64,000 nt of DNA, taken from positions 1,674,001 to 1,738,000 of the forward strand of contig CBDAQB010000003.1 of assembly GCA_965198825.1 (NCBI GenBank), in the 5' to 3' direction. Shown one piece after another: positions 8,906-17,561 of this stretch. Numbering within the stretch: the first letter of the stretch is position 1; every line of letters starts with the position of its first letter. The DNA comes from BOG-908 sp965198825. GTDB lineage: Bacteria > Pseudomonadota > Alphaproteobacteria > Acetobacterales > Acetobacteraceae. The notes beneath the pieces were generated by a model. That model was not told the DNA's origin. It searched no databases and saw only the letters and a list, made by a program, of their open reading frames with translations. The position numbers and the translations under genes are program-made.

Positions 8906-10813
8906 TCATTGCCCTTGAGCCAACCCCATCTCGACGAGGAATCGTGAAGGCTGCTTTCCCCAACCTCCATAAGTATTTGCGCGACTCAGAATGAGAGATT
9001 CCTTGGCTCGTGTGATGGCGACGAAGCAATTCCGCCGTTCTTCTTCCATCTCCGGACTGTCGTCACCTTTCTGACGGCTTTGAAACGACGGCAGAATGTC
9101 CTCCGCCAGCCCAATCAGATAAACGAAGTCGAACTCACGACCCTTGGCCCCATGCACGGTCATCAGAGTGACGGTGTTGGCTTGTGGCGATGGTTCCTTC
9201 GACCGCAGTTGAAGTTGTTGCAGGAGCTCGTCGAGCGTGATGTTACGCCCAAAGTGTTTGCCGATATCGTTGGAAATCTCGCGCCAAGCGGCGAGATCTT
9301 CAACGAGGTCCGGGTCGGGTTCACTTCCAGTGGCCAGGCTTGCAAACTCCGCGAGAACGGCGTCGGCGACCTTCTTCGCCGACGCGGGTTCTAGGCGACC
9401 GGCGGCCTCGATGAGCTTCAATCGCGGCGACCCGTCTCCCACCTCTCGCTTAGCCGCTTCGGCCCATACTCTGAGATAGGCGACGCCGCTTGCTTCCGCG
9501 TCTGACAAGACTTGACCCACCGACACTTGGATCTCGGCAAACCTATTGAAGGCATCGACTAAGACGGCCAAGTTTCGGCGATCCAACGGACGCACGGTCT
9601 CAACCAAACAAGCGACCAGCCACCGGATTTCCGCTGAGAGGAAATCGTCCCGACGTTGTGCGATGACGGCGGGCACCTGTTGGACCTGAAGCGCTTTCTG
9701 CATGCGCTCCAGCAAGGCGCGGGTTCGTGCCAGGACAGTAGTCTGTCCCCATTGGCTCTTCCCGCGCGCTGCAATCTCCTTCGCTATTTCTTCTGCTTCG
9801 GTCTCGTCGGAAGCAAATGCGCGAAGTTGGATATGCTCGTGTTCGGGAAGCTTGAGTTCTGTCTTGCCTGCTACAAGAGGCTTCTTCGCCTCCGTCCTCT
9901 GGACGTTGTAGGCCACGAGCCGGTTGGCCGCCGCCACGATGGCAGGCGGGCAACGATAGTTCGTTGGAAGCTGGATCAGTTGCGGCGAAAAGTCGGCACG
10001 GAAGCGCTGAAGCTGTCGGAAGCTGGCACCGTTCCATTGGTAGATGATCTGGTCGTCATCTGCGACGGCAAAGACGTTCTTGAAGTCCTGTCCCGCCATC
10101 GCGCGGATGAGGCGGTATTGGCCGTCATTGGTGTCCTGAAACTCGTCGAGCAGCCAATACGGATAGGTGCGGCGGTAGCGAACCGCTATGGCAGGAAAAT
10201 TGGAAAACAGCCGATGCGCCTCGAATATCAGTGAGTTGAAATCGAGTACGTTGAGGCGACGCAGTTCGTGTTCGTAAGCCTGATAGGTCAGCGCAATTGC
10301 ATGCGCGTCGGTCGTTCGCGTCAGGCGCGACGCTGCGTCCTTTGGGTCTACCAGCATGGTCTTCATGCGGTCGATCAGGCTGAGATAGCGGATGGCCAGG
10401 GGATCCATGCCCGCGCGTTTCAATGCGTCTTCCAGGACGGCCTTACGATCACCGTCCTGCGAGTAGAGGGCGAAGTCCGGCTTGATGCCGAGGTGGATAC
10501 CGTGCTGGCGGAGAACCTGTCCGCAGAAGCTGTGGAAGGTGCCTATGTTGGCACGCTCCTCAAGTCCGGGGACGAAGTTGGTGACGCGCTCCTTCATCTC
10601 GTCGGCAGCCTTGTTCGTGAAGGTCAAGGCGAGAATGCGGAAGGACTTGTCGCGGCCTTCATCAAGCAACCGGGCGATGCGGCAGGTGAGCACCTGGGTC
10701 TTGCCTGAGCCAGGGCCGGCGAGAACCAGCATCGCACCGTCGTCCCACGCTACTGCTTCACGCTGGATGTCCGTCAATTTGGCGAGAGACTGCTCAAGCG
10801 GATTGTCAGTCAT
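8906..10813 (-). CDS. UvrD/Rep-family superfamily 1 helicase (GajB-like)
   Basis: The 635-residue protein has the full UvrD motif set: AGPGSGKT (32-39), LDEFQDT with ADDDQIIYQWNGA, the NYRCPPAIV motif, VTLMTVHGAKGREFD and FVAITRAKE near the C-terminus. It starts within the stop of the OLD nuclease gene (ATGA overlap). An OLD nuclease followed by a UvrD helicase is the two-gene make-up of class 2 OLD loci, which include Gabija (GajA/GajB). It is larger than GajB as I remember it (about 500 residues), so I use Gabija-like rather than Gabija. Its likely role is sensing or unwinding DNA ends and partnering the upstream nuclease. Confidence 0.88.
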   Translation of the reverse strand: MTDNPLEQSLAKLTDIQREAVAWDDGAMLVLAGPGSGKTQVLTCRIARLLDEGRDKSFRILALTFTNKAADEMKERVTNFVPGLEERANIGTFHSFCGQVLRQHGIHLGIKPDFALYSQDGDRKAVLEDALKRAGMDPLAIRYLSLIDRMKTMLVDPKDAASRLTRTTDAHAIALTYQAYEHELRRLNVLDFNSLIFEAHRLFSNFPAIAVRYRRTYPYWLLDEFQDTNDGQYRLIRAMAGQDFKNVFAVADDDQIIYQWNGASFRQLQRFRADFSPQLIQLPTNYRCPPAIVAAANRLVAYNVQRTEAKKPLVAGKTELKLPEHEHIQLRAFASDETEAEEIAKEIAARGKSQWGQTTVLARTRALLERMQKALQVQQVPAVIAQRRDDFLSAEIRWLVACLVETVRPLDRRNLAVLVDAFNRFAEIQVSVGQVLSDAEASGVAYLRVWAEAAKREVGDGSPRLKLIEAAGRLEPASAKKVADAVLAEFASLATGSEPDPDLVEDLAAWREISNDIGKHFGRNITLDELLQQLQLRSKEPSPQANTVTLMTVHGAKGREFDFVYLIGLAEDILPSFQSRQKGDDSPEMEEERRNCFVAITRAKESLILSRANTYGGWGKQPSRFLVEMGLAQGQ

Positions 10814-12723
10814 GCCAGCCCCCGAAGATCTGCAATCGCATCGCGAAAGGCTTTGGGCATCCGCCCGGCAAGCGCGGCGTTCCCGCGGAGCAGGGTCGCA
10901 AGCTCCGCCGAATAGGCCGTCTTGTGGCCTCGCAAATACCCCATCAACGCAGCCCGGTCGGCTGCCGCAGCGCCAGCGACGCCGATGTTAGTCAGTGCGG
11001 TTTTGAGTTCCGGCTCAAGCCCGTCGGCGACCAACTGCGCTTCGAGGTCTCCGGCGGCGAGCGTCCGGCACCGGATCGCGACGAACGCAACCTCGAAGTC
11101 GCGTGCTACGATGCTTTGGCAATAGCCATGACCAGCGCCATCGCCGTCGAACACTGCGAGCCACGGTATTGCAAGCGCCCGTGCGAGCGCGGCGAAAATG
11201 GCCGGGTTGCCGTTGTTCTGAGCGTCGATTACTGCGACGCCGTGCTCGTCGAGGTCGTATCCGAGTTCCCGCGCTATGGCGTGAACCAGCAGATACTCGG
11301 CTTGCCCTTCGACGATGAACCAGCGCCGAGCGAAGAAAATTTCGCCACGAATCCGGCGCGCGAAGGTTTCCAGCGCCCTCAATTCCTCATCGCCGATAAA
11401 GAGCAAGGCCTGATCGCGCAGGTTACGCAAGACACCGTGGATAACGGCTCTGTCGGCGTGAGTGCCGTAACAAGTCAGCAGATCCCGGTAGCGCTGCTCG
11501 TCAAGCTTGCCGTGAACGGTCAGCGTCTCGGCCGCGCGATCGTATTCGAGCAACCCGCCACTTCCAGCAACAACAGCATCGAGCGCCGCTACATGCGGGA
11601 CACGTGCGGAGAAGTTCGATGGCAGCGAATAAACCTTGGTTCCGCTCTCGGTCAGACGAACCAGGCGAAGGTCACGAAACGGAACATGCTGCACGAAATA
11701 AGGGGAGTGGGTGGTGATGATCTTTTGGCCGGGCAGCGCTTTGATATGGCTCCACAGGGTCCGCGCGGCTTGCGGATGCAGATGCGTTTCTGGTTCCTCA
11801 AGCGCCAGCACGGGGGCGCTGTTGGCCTCGTAGAGTTCTGCGAGGAGATGTTCTACGAATGCCTGGAACAAGAAGATGACTGAAAGGCTCTGTACGCCTT
11901 GACCATGGCGTTGCAGCGGGAGCCAAGGCCAGTTCGGCTCGTTGCGCAGAATGATCTCGGCCTTCGAAAGCAAATCCCAAGACTTGAGAGGGACGAGGCG
12001 CAAATCAACCTTGCCGTCCCGGTCCCGTGCTGCAACGCGCGTGGCGCCGGAAAGCGTTTCTGCTATTCGCGCGAGCCGCGGATCGGCTTGCAGCAGCTTC
12101 TTGTTCAGAAGATCGAGGACGCGCTGGACTTTGGCTTCCAACGCGGGCGGGATCTCCATCGCCTTTAGCAGCCGGCCCCAGAACTGAGAGCGCGAGGAAA
12201 ACTCATCGTCCACGTCGCGCAATGCGCCGAGGTAGAAAACCGGAAGGTACTGCCAGAAACGTTCGAGGTTCATGCGCCGAGCTGAGCCGCCGACAAGCGG
12301 CGCGCGGCCGGCGTTGAGAAAGATCCAGGATGGTTCGAAGCTGCCCGCGGCTTCATTCCAGGCGCAGCTAGCGCGGAGGATGATGAAGGTCTTGCCCGTT
12401 ACAGGATCGGTCTGGACGATCTCATCGAGGTCCTGCTGAAGGGCCTCGGGCCATTCTCCTGCTTGCTGCTCTTCGACGCGGATTTCTATCGATACACCCG
12501 GCGGCGCTTTGGGGTCAGCATCTTCGTCAGCGAGATGAACATCGTATTCGGTGAAGCCCGTGCCGTGCTGTCCCCAGCGTCGCGTCAGAACGATCCGCAC
12601 CGCGTCGAGGATAGCGGTCTTTCCGGCGTTGTTCGGGCCGATGAGAACGGTCGTTTCATTCAGCTCAAGGTCGAGGGCCTTGATCGAGCGAAAGTTTGAG
12701 ATACCGAGACGGGTGATGCGCAT
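10810..12723 (-). CDS. OLD-family ATPase/TOPRIM nuclease (GajA-like, class 2 OLD)
   Basis: The 637-residue protein has an ABC/SMC-like ATPase: GPNNAGKT (29-36), a signature region RHGQGVQSL, Walker B LALEEPETH and the switch histidine in TTHSPYF. It continues into a C-terminal TOPRIM domain with VEGQAE (471-476) and FDGDGAGH (525-532), so the catalytic acidic residues are present. OLD proteins are DNA nickases or nucleases; with an adjacent UvrD helicase they form class 2 OLD/Gabija-type anti-phage systems. Its ATG overlaps the TAA of the ribbon-helix-helix gene by one base, and its TGA overlaps the helicase ATG by four, giving strong coupling at both ends. Confidence 0.9.
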   Translation of the reverse strand: MRITRLGISNFRSIKALDLELNETTVLIGPNNAGKTAILDAVRIVLTRRWGQHGTGFTEYDVHLADEDADPKAPPGVSIEIRVEEQQAGEWPEALQQDLDEIVQTDPVTGKTFIILRASCAWNEAAGSFEPSWIFLNAGRAPLVGGSARRMNLERFWQYLPVFYLGALRDVDDEFSSRSQFWGRLLKAMEIPPALEAKVQRVLDLLNKKLLQADPRLARIAETLSGATRVAARDRDGKVDLRLVPLKSWDLLSKAEIILRNEPNWPWLPLQRHGQGVQSLSVIFLFQAFVEHLLAELYEANSAPVLALEEPETHLHPQAARTLWSHIKALPGQKIITTHSPYFVQHVPFRDLRLVRLTESGTKVYSLPSNFSARVPHVAALDAVVAGSGGLLEYDRAAETLTVHGKLDEQRYRDLLTCYGTHADRAVIHGVLRNLRDQALLFIGDEELRALETFARRIRGEIFFARRWFIVEGQAEYLLVHAIARELGYDLDEHGVAVIDAQNNGNPAIFAALARALAIPWLAVFDGDGAGHGYCQSIVARDFEVAFVAIRCRTLAAGDLEAQLVADGLEPELKTALTNIGVAGAAAADRAALMGYLRGHKTAYSAELATLLRGNAALAGRMPKAFRDAIADLRGLA

Positions 12724-12926
12724 TAGGCGTCGCCCTCCGGATCGGCCGCTGCCGAGGGCGAAGGACTGTCAGCCGGTTCGACCGACGGGCTGTGGTGCCC
12801 AACGTAAACGCGCATGAATTCGCGAATAACCTGGGCGGCGGGCGTGTCCTGTGTCCGGCAAACCTGAAGGAATTTGTCACGAAGATCGCGCTGCACCCTG
12901 ATGCGTAAACCCGTATCCTTCATCAT
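12723..12926 (-). CDS. Small ribbon-helix-helix protein, probable autoregulator of the defence operon
   Basis: A 67-residue protein if the tandem ATG at 12926/12923 is used; a TTG at 12962 would add 12 residues but would place the start inside the palindrome described separately. The segment LRIRVQRDLRDKF, then a turn and AAQVIREFMRVYV, is a typical beta strand-helix-helix (Arc/MetJ-like) DNA-binding fold, followed by an acidic, proline- and serine-rich tail. It is first in the operon and its stop overlaps the OLD start (TAATG). It most likely represses the operon by binding the palindrome just upstream. An antitoxin role is possible, but no toxin of matching size is adjacent. Confidence 0.7.
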   Translation of the reverse strand: MMKDTGLRIRVQRDLRDKFLQVCRTQDTPAAQVIREFMRVYVGHHSPSVEPADSPSPSAAADPEGDA

Positions 12927-12932
12927 GAGCTC

Positions 12933-12955
12933 ATGTGTAGCCAATGGATACACAT
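12933..12955. promoter_or_regulatory. 23-bp near-perfect palindrome upstream of the defence operon
   Basis: The sequence reads ATGTGTA, nine central bases, TACACAT. Within the centre CCA and TGG also pair, leaving only three non-matching positions. It lies 7 bases upstream of the ATG at 12926. Its position and symmetry fit an operator for the ribbon-helix-helix protein or the core of the operon promoter. Binding is inferred. Confidence 0.55.
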
Positions 12956-13194
12956 TAGCCAACAGGCTCGTTTAGAGTGAGCGAGCTTGCAGTTGGTCAA
13001 AGTTCGGCAGCCATGCGCGTCGCCTGACCGCTGCCCGACAAGGCCACACAAAGCTTGGCCCTGCGGTCGGATCGAAACGCCCCTCGTGTCCTACACCTGC
13101 GTCGCGGTGGACGCCATGTCGACACCAGGGCGGAAAAGCGAAAGGCCGCCTCGCGGCAGCCTTCTCATAAAACTCTGAGTTTATTGAGAGAGAC

Positions 13195-13245
13195 TGTAGC
13201 GGGCGAATGGATTCGAACCCTCTACCCCAACCTGGCAACGTTGTG
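13195..13245 (-). pseudogene. tRNA-Gly(GCC)-like 3' half, degenerate (possible attachment-site remnant)
   Basis: Read on the minus strand, the segment runs CACAAC-GTTGCCA-GGTTGGGG, then GAGGGTTCGAATCC, then an acceptor strand CGCCCGC followed by TACA. Compared from memory with alphaproteobacterial tRNA-Gly(GCC), it matches the anticodon arm, T-arm and 3' acceptor with a handful of changes, including TACA in place of TCCA. The 5' half (GCGGGCG, D-arm) is absent. A tRNA 3' end without a 5' half is what remains of an integrase attachment site or a broken tRNA gene. It is not expected to be functional. Confidence 0.55.
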
Positions 13246-13383
13246 AACTATGTCCATCCAGTGATCCGGCACTGCGTTCTCAGCACCAGACCTCGCCACA
13301 ACGTACCATCTTCCGTCGAGTATTTGGTGAGATGCACGTCCAGGAGCATTGCAGAAATCAAGCTAACTCTCTGATGGGGTAAT

Positions 13384-13432
13384 TGGACCCGAATGGATTC
13401 GAACCATCGGCCTATGCCTTCCGAGGGCAGAG
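13384..13432 (-). pseudogene. tRNA-Arg-like 3' half, degenerate (possible second attachment-site remnant)
   Basis: On the minus strand CTGCC-CTCGGAA-GGCAT forms an anticodon-like stem with a 7-base loop. A 5-bp T-stem with a TTCGAAT loop (GATGG/CCATT) follows, then an acceptor strand CGGGTCC and a discriminator A. There is no matching GGACCCG 5' strand upstream. From memory it is closest to alphaproteobacterial tRNA-Arg(CCG), but the loop reads CGG, so one base differs. It is likely a relic of integration at a tRNA gene. Confidence 0.45.
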
Positions 13433-13716
13433 GTTCAGGCGAACTCCAGAGTAGCTATAAAGCCGGGTGAAGACGCACGCGACAGTCCGTTAGGTTGCGG
13501 CGGCTGCGCTAGCTCAGGTGTGTGTTTGGATCCGGAGGCGGACGCTCCCGACAGTCGCGATACTAAAAAGACTGAGGACGTTTTCACGCCTGAGTTCGTG
13601 AAGGACAAAGCAGCCAAGCTGCCATAGAAGATCACCAAGCCGCTCAGAAATCATGTCGGCCTTCAACCTGTTATCCGGCAATCATCGTCGGGTTCGGTAT
13701 AAAAGGGGCCACGCCC

Positions 13717-14652
13717 GTGATGCCTGCGCGCATCTCGCCGTCTGATCCTGCTGCGCGCTACACCTCTGCCCACGGCGAACAGGCGCATTTCTTCTACGCG
13801 ACCAATTACCTGATCGACTTCAAGCATGCAGTCATCGTCGACGTCGAGGCGAGCACGGCATTTCGCCAAGCCGAGGTTACAGCTGCCAAGCGGGTGATCG
13901 AGCGGGTGCATGACGACCTTGGCCTGTGGCCCCGCAAGCTGATCGCAGATACCGGGTATGGATCGGCCGACATGGTCAACTGGATGGTCCACGAGCGTGA
14001 CATCGAACCGCACATCCCGGTGTTCGACAAGTCGGCCCGCACTGACGGGACCTTCTCACGCAGCAACTTCGCTTACGGCATCAGCGAAGATATCTATACC
14101 TGCCCGGCGGGGAAACTGCTGAAGCGCCGACAGCGCGGCCACGATGATCGGCCAGATCAGATGCCGGCTGACGCTATTTCCCGGTATCGCGCGACGAAGC
14201 CCGATTGCAATGCCTGCCCGCTCAAACCGCGTTGCTGCCCCGCCGCGGACGCTCACAAAATCTTGCGATCAGTTCATGAAGGAGCACACAATCTCGCCCG
14301 AGATCTTACCGATCAGGATGACTAATTCGTGTCGCGGCGCCAAAGCAAAAAGGTGGAAATGCTGTTCGCCCATCTAAAGCGCATCCTCCTCTTCGACCGA
14401 TTGCGATTGCATGGCCCATGCGGCGCCCGAGATGAGTTCCACCTCGCAGCAGCCGCCCAAAACCTCCGCAAGCTCGCCAAATTGACCCCGATGAGTAGCC
14501 AAGCGGCGTCAGCCTTACCGGGGCGCCTCACAAACACCTCTCATCACCCGTGTCAGCCGCGACAACGAACCGTCCTTTTCAACAGCATTGGCCGATGGTG
14601 GACTGTCAGCTTTCAAGCAGCCGGCGCCGCAAAGCAGCCGTTTCGTGTCTAA
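13717..14652 (+). pseudogene. IS1182-family transposase, 5'-truncated and frameshifted
   Basis: The first frame (13717-14325) contains SPTD-like SPSDPAARY, NYLIDFKHAVIVDVEA, LIADTGYGSADMVNW and the cysteine-rich CTCPAG/CNACPLKPRCC region. These are the central and C-terminal part of IS1182-type DDE transposases. The final block, KKVEMLFAHLKRIL and ARDEFHLAAAAQNLRKLAK, continues in another frame from about 14329, so there is a frameshift near 14325. The N-terminal half, including the DNA-binding region, is missing and no terminal inverted repeats were recognised. The element is dead. Confidence 0.8.
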
Positions 14653-14821
14653 TTTCGCAACAGGCTTACGCAACGGGCAAGCCCCTGACATCCCAAACGC
14701 TGGCTGACGTTGCATAAGTCTTGAGTTATGAATGAATAGCAGCCGACAAAAGGAGCAGGACAGCTTCTCAGATGCCAGATCACATGATACTATTAACACT
14801 GCCTGTGCTGTCGGAGGAGAT

Positions 14822-15664
14822 ATGCGACCTAAGCAACTTAGGAAAGTTACGTGCCTAATCGCTTGGTCAGTTTTCGCGGGCGGTAGTCCAACTAGAGGTT
14901 TTGCCGCGGCAGCCCCGGATGAGAAGCGCGACTTAGTCCCACTTTATAGCCTTGAAAGCGGTCTTAACAACTTTCTCACCACTTAATGTATGGAAAGAAG
15001 GAGAGTTTTGCAAACGGAACGCTTTAACAATCTAGGTGTGATCGGGTATATTAGCAAGAATCCCGGAAAGGACCTGGTTAAGCTATATCGCTTTTGGGGC
15101 GGAGGCTATGATTACTACACAACTGATCCAACCAACCCGCGCAACCTACACTTTAAAGAGGAGAAATCCTCGCTTTATATCGTGCCCGACGGAGCGAATG
15201 TTCCGGGCACCATTCCGGTTTTTGATTTCTACAACGCGCCGTTATATCGTTGGTATGAGACTGACCCTTCGCAGTTCGCCGATAAAAGGACAATTCCACT
15301 TAGTAAAGAAATGGTAGTCGGCTCGATTTGGGACAAGCATTTCGACGATATTTGGCCTTTGTCAGATAGCCCTCACCCTGAAGGTCCGCCGCCACGCAGC
15401 AAGGGTACAGAATGTCATCCGGCAGGTGCTGGCTGCGAGGCAGGCGGTCCCATCAATCCTTACTCGACGTTAACGCTTCAAACCGACGCGTCGCCATCAG
15501 GCGGATTGCAGAATTCGGCTTGCCAATTCACTCAGAAGGGCATCTCGGAGAGGATGGGTCTCCTCTTGTCCCCCAAAGGCGCGAACAACGGACCGGGCCC
15601 TGAAAGGAGTGAGAAGCGGCATATCCGACCCAGCTCCGCTTCGGGGTGCAGAAATCTTGACTAA
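14822..15664 (+). pseudogene. Secreted DUF5648-like repeat protein interrupted by an in-frame TAA
   Basis: The start ATG at 14822 follows a good GGAGGAGAT ribosome-binding site. The first 55 codons give a signal peptide (MRPKQLRKV, hydrophobic stretch, AAAAP) and then VPLYSLESGLNNFLTT. A TAA at 14984-14986 interrupts, but the same frame continues for 224 codons with YRFWGGGYDYYTTD and LYRWYETDPSQF. The spaced LYxx / (F/Y)(Y/L)TT(D) units suggest DUF5648-like carbohydrate-binding-like repeats on both sides of the stop. The last roughly 90 codons are proline/glycine-rich and less convincing. Base composition is more AT-rich than the neighbours, suggesting transfer. Either a nonsense mutation killed it or the stop is read through; the former is more likely. 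Confidence 0.55.
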
Positions 15665-15701
15665 AAACTCTAAGGGCACAGGTTGGCGGGCGGAGGAACT
15701 G

Positions 15702-15947
15702 ATGATTAATATCAATGAATACTATCAATTCAAGCTCACGCGCGGGATGACGGTCAAGGAACTTCGCGCAACGGTCCGATTGGCCAATAAAGAGATAAAG
15801 CGGCGATACGACATAGCTCAAAGACGCTTTGAGGAAAAAGTTGCCGCCTACACCGAGAGAACGAACATGCAGGCAGAGCTTAACGAGCTGCGTGCGATCG
15901 TCAGCGCGGGCGTCAGGACCCCAGTTAAGCCGGTGCGCAAGTCTTGA
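15702..15947 (+). CDS. Small hypothetical protein with a coiled-coil-like helix
   Basis: The 81-residue protein begins MININEYYQF. The ATG follows GGAGG with 5-base spacing, which decides this start over one 31 codons upstream. After a short N-terminal segment (FKLTRGMTVKELR) it is almost entirely charged helix (ANKEIKRRYDIAQRRFEEK, then NELRAIV) and ends in a basic, proline-containing tail. No family recognised. It is on the plus strand in the decayed accessory region and shares lower GC with the gene before it. Confidence 0.5.
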   Translation: MININEYYQFKLTRGMTVKELRATVRLANKEIKRRYDIAQRRFEEKVAAYTERTNMQAELNELRAIVSAGVRTPVKPVRKS

Positions 15948-16007
15948 ATTATGCAACGACGTTCAGCCGAAAACCGCCTTATGCCAAAACACTTTTGAAT
16001 CGCAAAA

Positions 16008-16241
16008 TCAACTTCGATTTGTTGGCGTCTCGAACTTAGCTAATTGACGCATACTGACGCGGTAGCGGTGACATAAGGCTAGGAGCTGCCAAAGGTCATT
16101 CTTTCCCGGCCTGCGCCTGAGATGCACCGCCAATCCCAAAGCACCCTCCCCTGCATAGCTCTTCACGCAGGGGATGCGCGCTAGCCACTCGAAAAAGGCT
16201 CGCTCGTCGCTCTGATGATAGAGGCGAACATCTGTGTCCAT
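16008..16241 (-). CDS. Small conserved-looking hypothetical protein
   Basis: A 77-residue frame starting with ATG: MDTDVRLYHQSDERAFFEWLARIP, then a G-rich turn, HLRRRPGKNDLWQLLALCHRY and MRQLAKFET. The regular spacing of acidic, aromatic and leucine residues looks like real protein, and I have a vague memory of similar short alphaproteobacterial proteins with ERAFFEWL. No clear ribosome-binding site is seen. Function unknown. Confidence 0.5.
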   Translation of the reverse strand: MDTDVRLYHQSDERAFFEWLARIPCVKSYAGEGALGLAVHLRRRPGKNDLWQLLALCHRYRVSMRQLAKFETPTNRS

Positions 16242-17180
16242 GTGGTTGAGGCGCAGGAGTTGCTGCGTTCGCTTGTTATTGAACAGATACGAACCGATTG
16301 CTGTGTTGCGTATGTCAAGGCTCTCGCGGCCTATGGGGTTTTGTTGACAGTTTCGTGCATTGCTTCAACAAAGTCACCACTGCCTCCTTCTTGTTTCTGG
16401 TGTGAGGGCCTACTTGGAGTGGTGCGGCAAGCTCGCTGCCCATTTGAGCGTTAGGCTTGCGAACTGGACAGCTTGCCCGCACGGCCCTCATCAATCGTTC
16501 AAGTCCAGCTCACGGCCGCGCCAAACTTAACTCAAAGCAGTCAATCCGCGTCGCCGCTGCGCTCCGTATAATCAAGCGCCATGTTCCAGGCTGTGTCAGT
16601 TTCCGATCGTGAACTCCGGGCCAACGTCAGTGTAGCAACAGTCTCAGCGAGCATGGCCTGCCGAAGCTCGCTTCCTCCAATCGCAGTACAGTAATCCATG
16701 GCTCGGTTGACTTGGGACAGTGGACAGTTAGGTCGAAAATTCGAGCCTGCTCGCCCCAAAACCGGAGAGCAGCAATCGTACGAATTTCTTGGGTCGTCTT
16801 TTTCCCCAGGCGTTCTGCGATACTGGGAAGTCGATCATCATGGTTTTGCAGCGGATGGCGCCAGCAGCTCTATCATCAGGCATCGGAACTTTAGCTCCCC
16901 GCCAGCACACTTCTCGACCGGGGACGATCCTTTTTACAAAGCCTGTTTCGGGCGCAGCTTCGTAGACGAGCGCTGGCGATCCGAGTTGCCCTCCGGCGAA
17001 CGCGAAGCGATCTTAGGCAACGGCCGCATTACCAGGCTGCTGGAGAGTCTCGGCTTCCAGCTTACGCCGAGCGGGCTCGAGCGCCGTGCCGCACAAGACG
17101 GAGCGCTTCGTCGAACGGCTGGGTCGCGGGCGGCGAGACTCAAAAGCGCAATCGGGTTCCAGAGGTCTCGCGAGCGAACG
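16242..17180. other. Stretch with no convincing gene
   Basis: A plus-strand frame at 16698-17198 is 166 codons long. Its composition (arginine/serine-rich, no motif) and lack of a ribosome-binding site do not support it. A 52-codon minus-strand frame (16541-16699) is listed separately with low confidence. I see no RNA gene or repeat here. Confidence 0.4.
16541..16699 (-). CDS. Possible very small hypothetical protein
   Basis: A 52-codon frame from ATG at 16699: MDYCTAIGGSELRQAMLAE then ATLTLARSSRSETD and ALDYTERSG. It is helical and balanced in charge, unlike the frames around it. There is no ribosome-binding site or homologue I can recall, so it is a weak call. Confidence 0.25.
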   Translation of the reverse strand: MDYCTAIGGSELRQAMLAETVATLTLARSSRSETDTAWNMALDYTERSGDAD

Positions 17181-17561
17181 TTAAGCCGCCGCTCGTAGCT
17201 CCCTGATGTGCTTGACCACTTGGCTCATCACGTAGGGCTTGTGCACGAACCTGGCGCTGTCAGGCAAAGGCGGTTGCAGGTGAAGGGGTTTATCGCTGAC
17301 GACGATCAGCCCAATGCGAGGCCAGTGCTGGGCTGCATGATGGGCGAGGCCAACGCCGTCCATATCTCCTGGCATCGTAACGTCTGTGAAGATCACGTGG
17401 ATGTCGTTATGGCGTGCTTCAAGGATGCTTATGGCCTCGGCCGCGTGCTGCGCCTCGTGGACCGCAAAACCTGCATCTCCTAGCGCGTCTGCGGCCGTCG
17501 AGCGGATCAACCACGCGTCTTCAACGATCAGGGTGGCGGTCGCGTTGGCTGCGGCGGTCAT
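17181..17561 (-). CDS. Single-domain response regulator (CheY-like receiver)
   Basis: The 126-residue protein is a complete receiver domain without an output domain. It has the acidic pair in LIVEDAW, the phospho-acceptor aspartate in IFTDVTMPG (about residue 60), a serine in the switch position (VVSDKP) and the conserved lysine in FVHKPY (near residue 108). Such stand-alone receivers in alphaproteobacteria usually relay from hybrid histidine kinases or bind a partner. No kinase is adjacent. A degenerate copy of its C-terminal end lies at 19636-19701. Confidence 0.85.
   Translation of the reverse strand: MTAAANATATLIVEDAWLIRSTAADALGDAGFAVHEAQHAAEAISILEARHNDIHVIFTDVTMPGDMDGVGLAHHAAQHWPRIGLIVVSDKPLHLQPPLPDSARFVHKPYVMSQVVKHIRELRAAA

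Larger units (their letters stand above)
12963..13716. other. Gene-poor junction between defence operon and insertion-sequence debris
   Basis: I see no convincing protein gene here. The stretch holds the upstream region of the defence operon and two degenerate tRNA 3' fragments (listed separately) that share the 16-base string CGAATGGATTCGAACC, 186 bases apart. A short lysine/glutamate-rich open stretch on the plus strand ends near 13627 but has no start or ribosome-binding site. Confidence 0.6.

Noticed and set aside
8906..12723. Naming the OLD/UvrD pair gajA/gajB outright
   Set aside because: The pair has the Gabija composition, but the proteins are longer than the described ones and class 2 OLD loci outside Gabija share the same two genes, so no gene symbol was given.
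13195..13432. Functional tRNA genes
   Set aside because: No 5' acceptor or D-arm sequence pairs with the 3' halves, so neither can fold into a complete tRNA.
16698..17198. Plus-strand frame of 166 codons
   Set aside because: No ribosome-binding site, no motif, biased composition; ends inside the opposite-strand response regulator gene.
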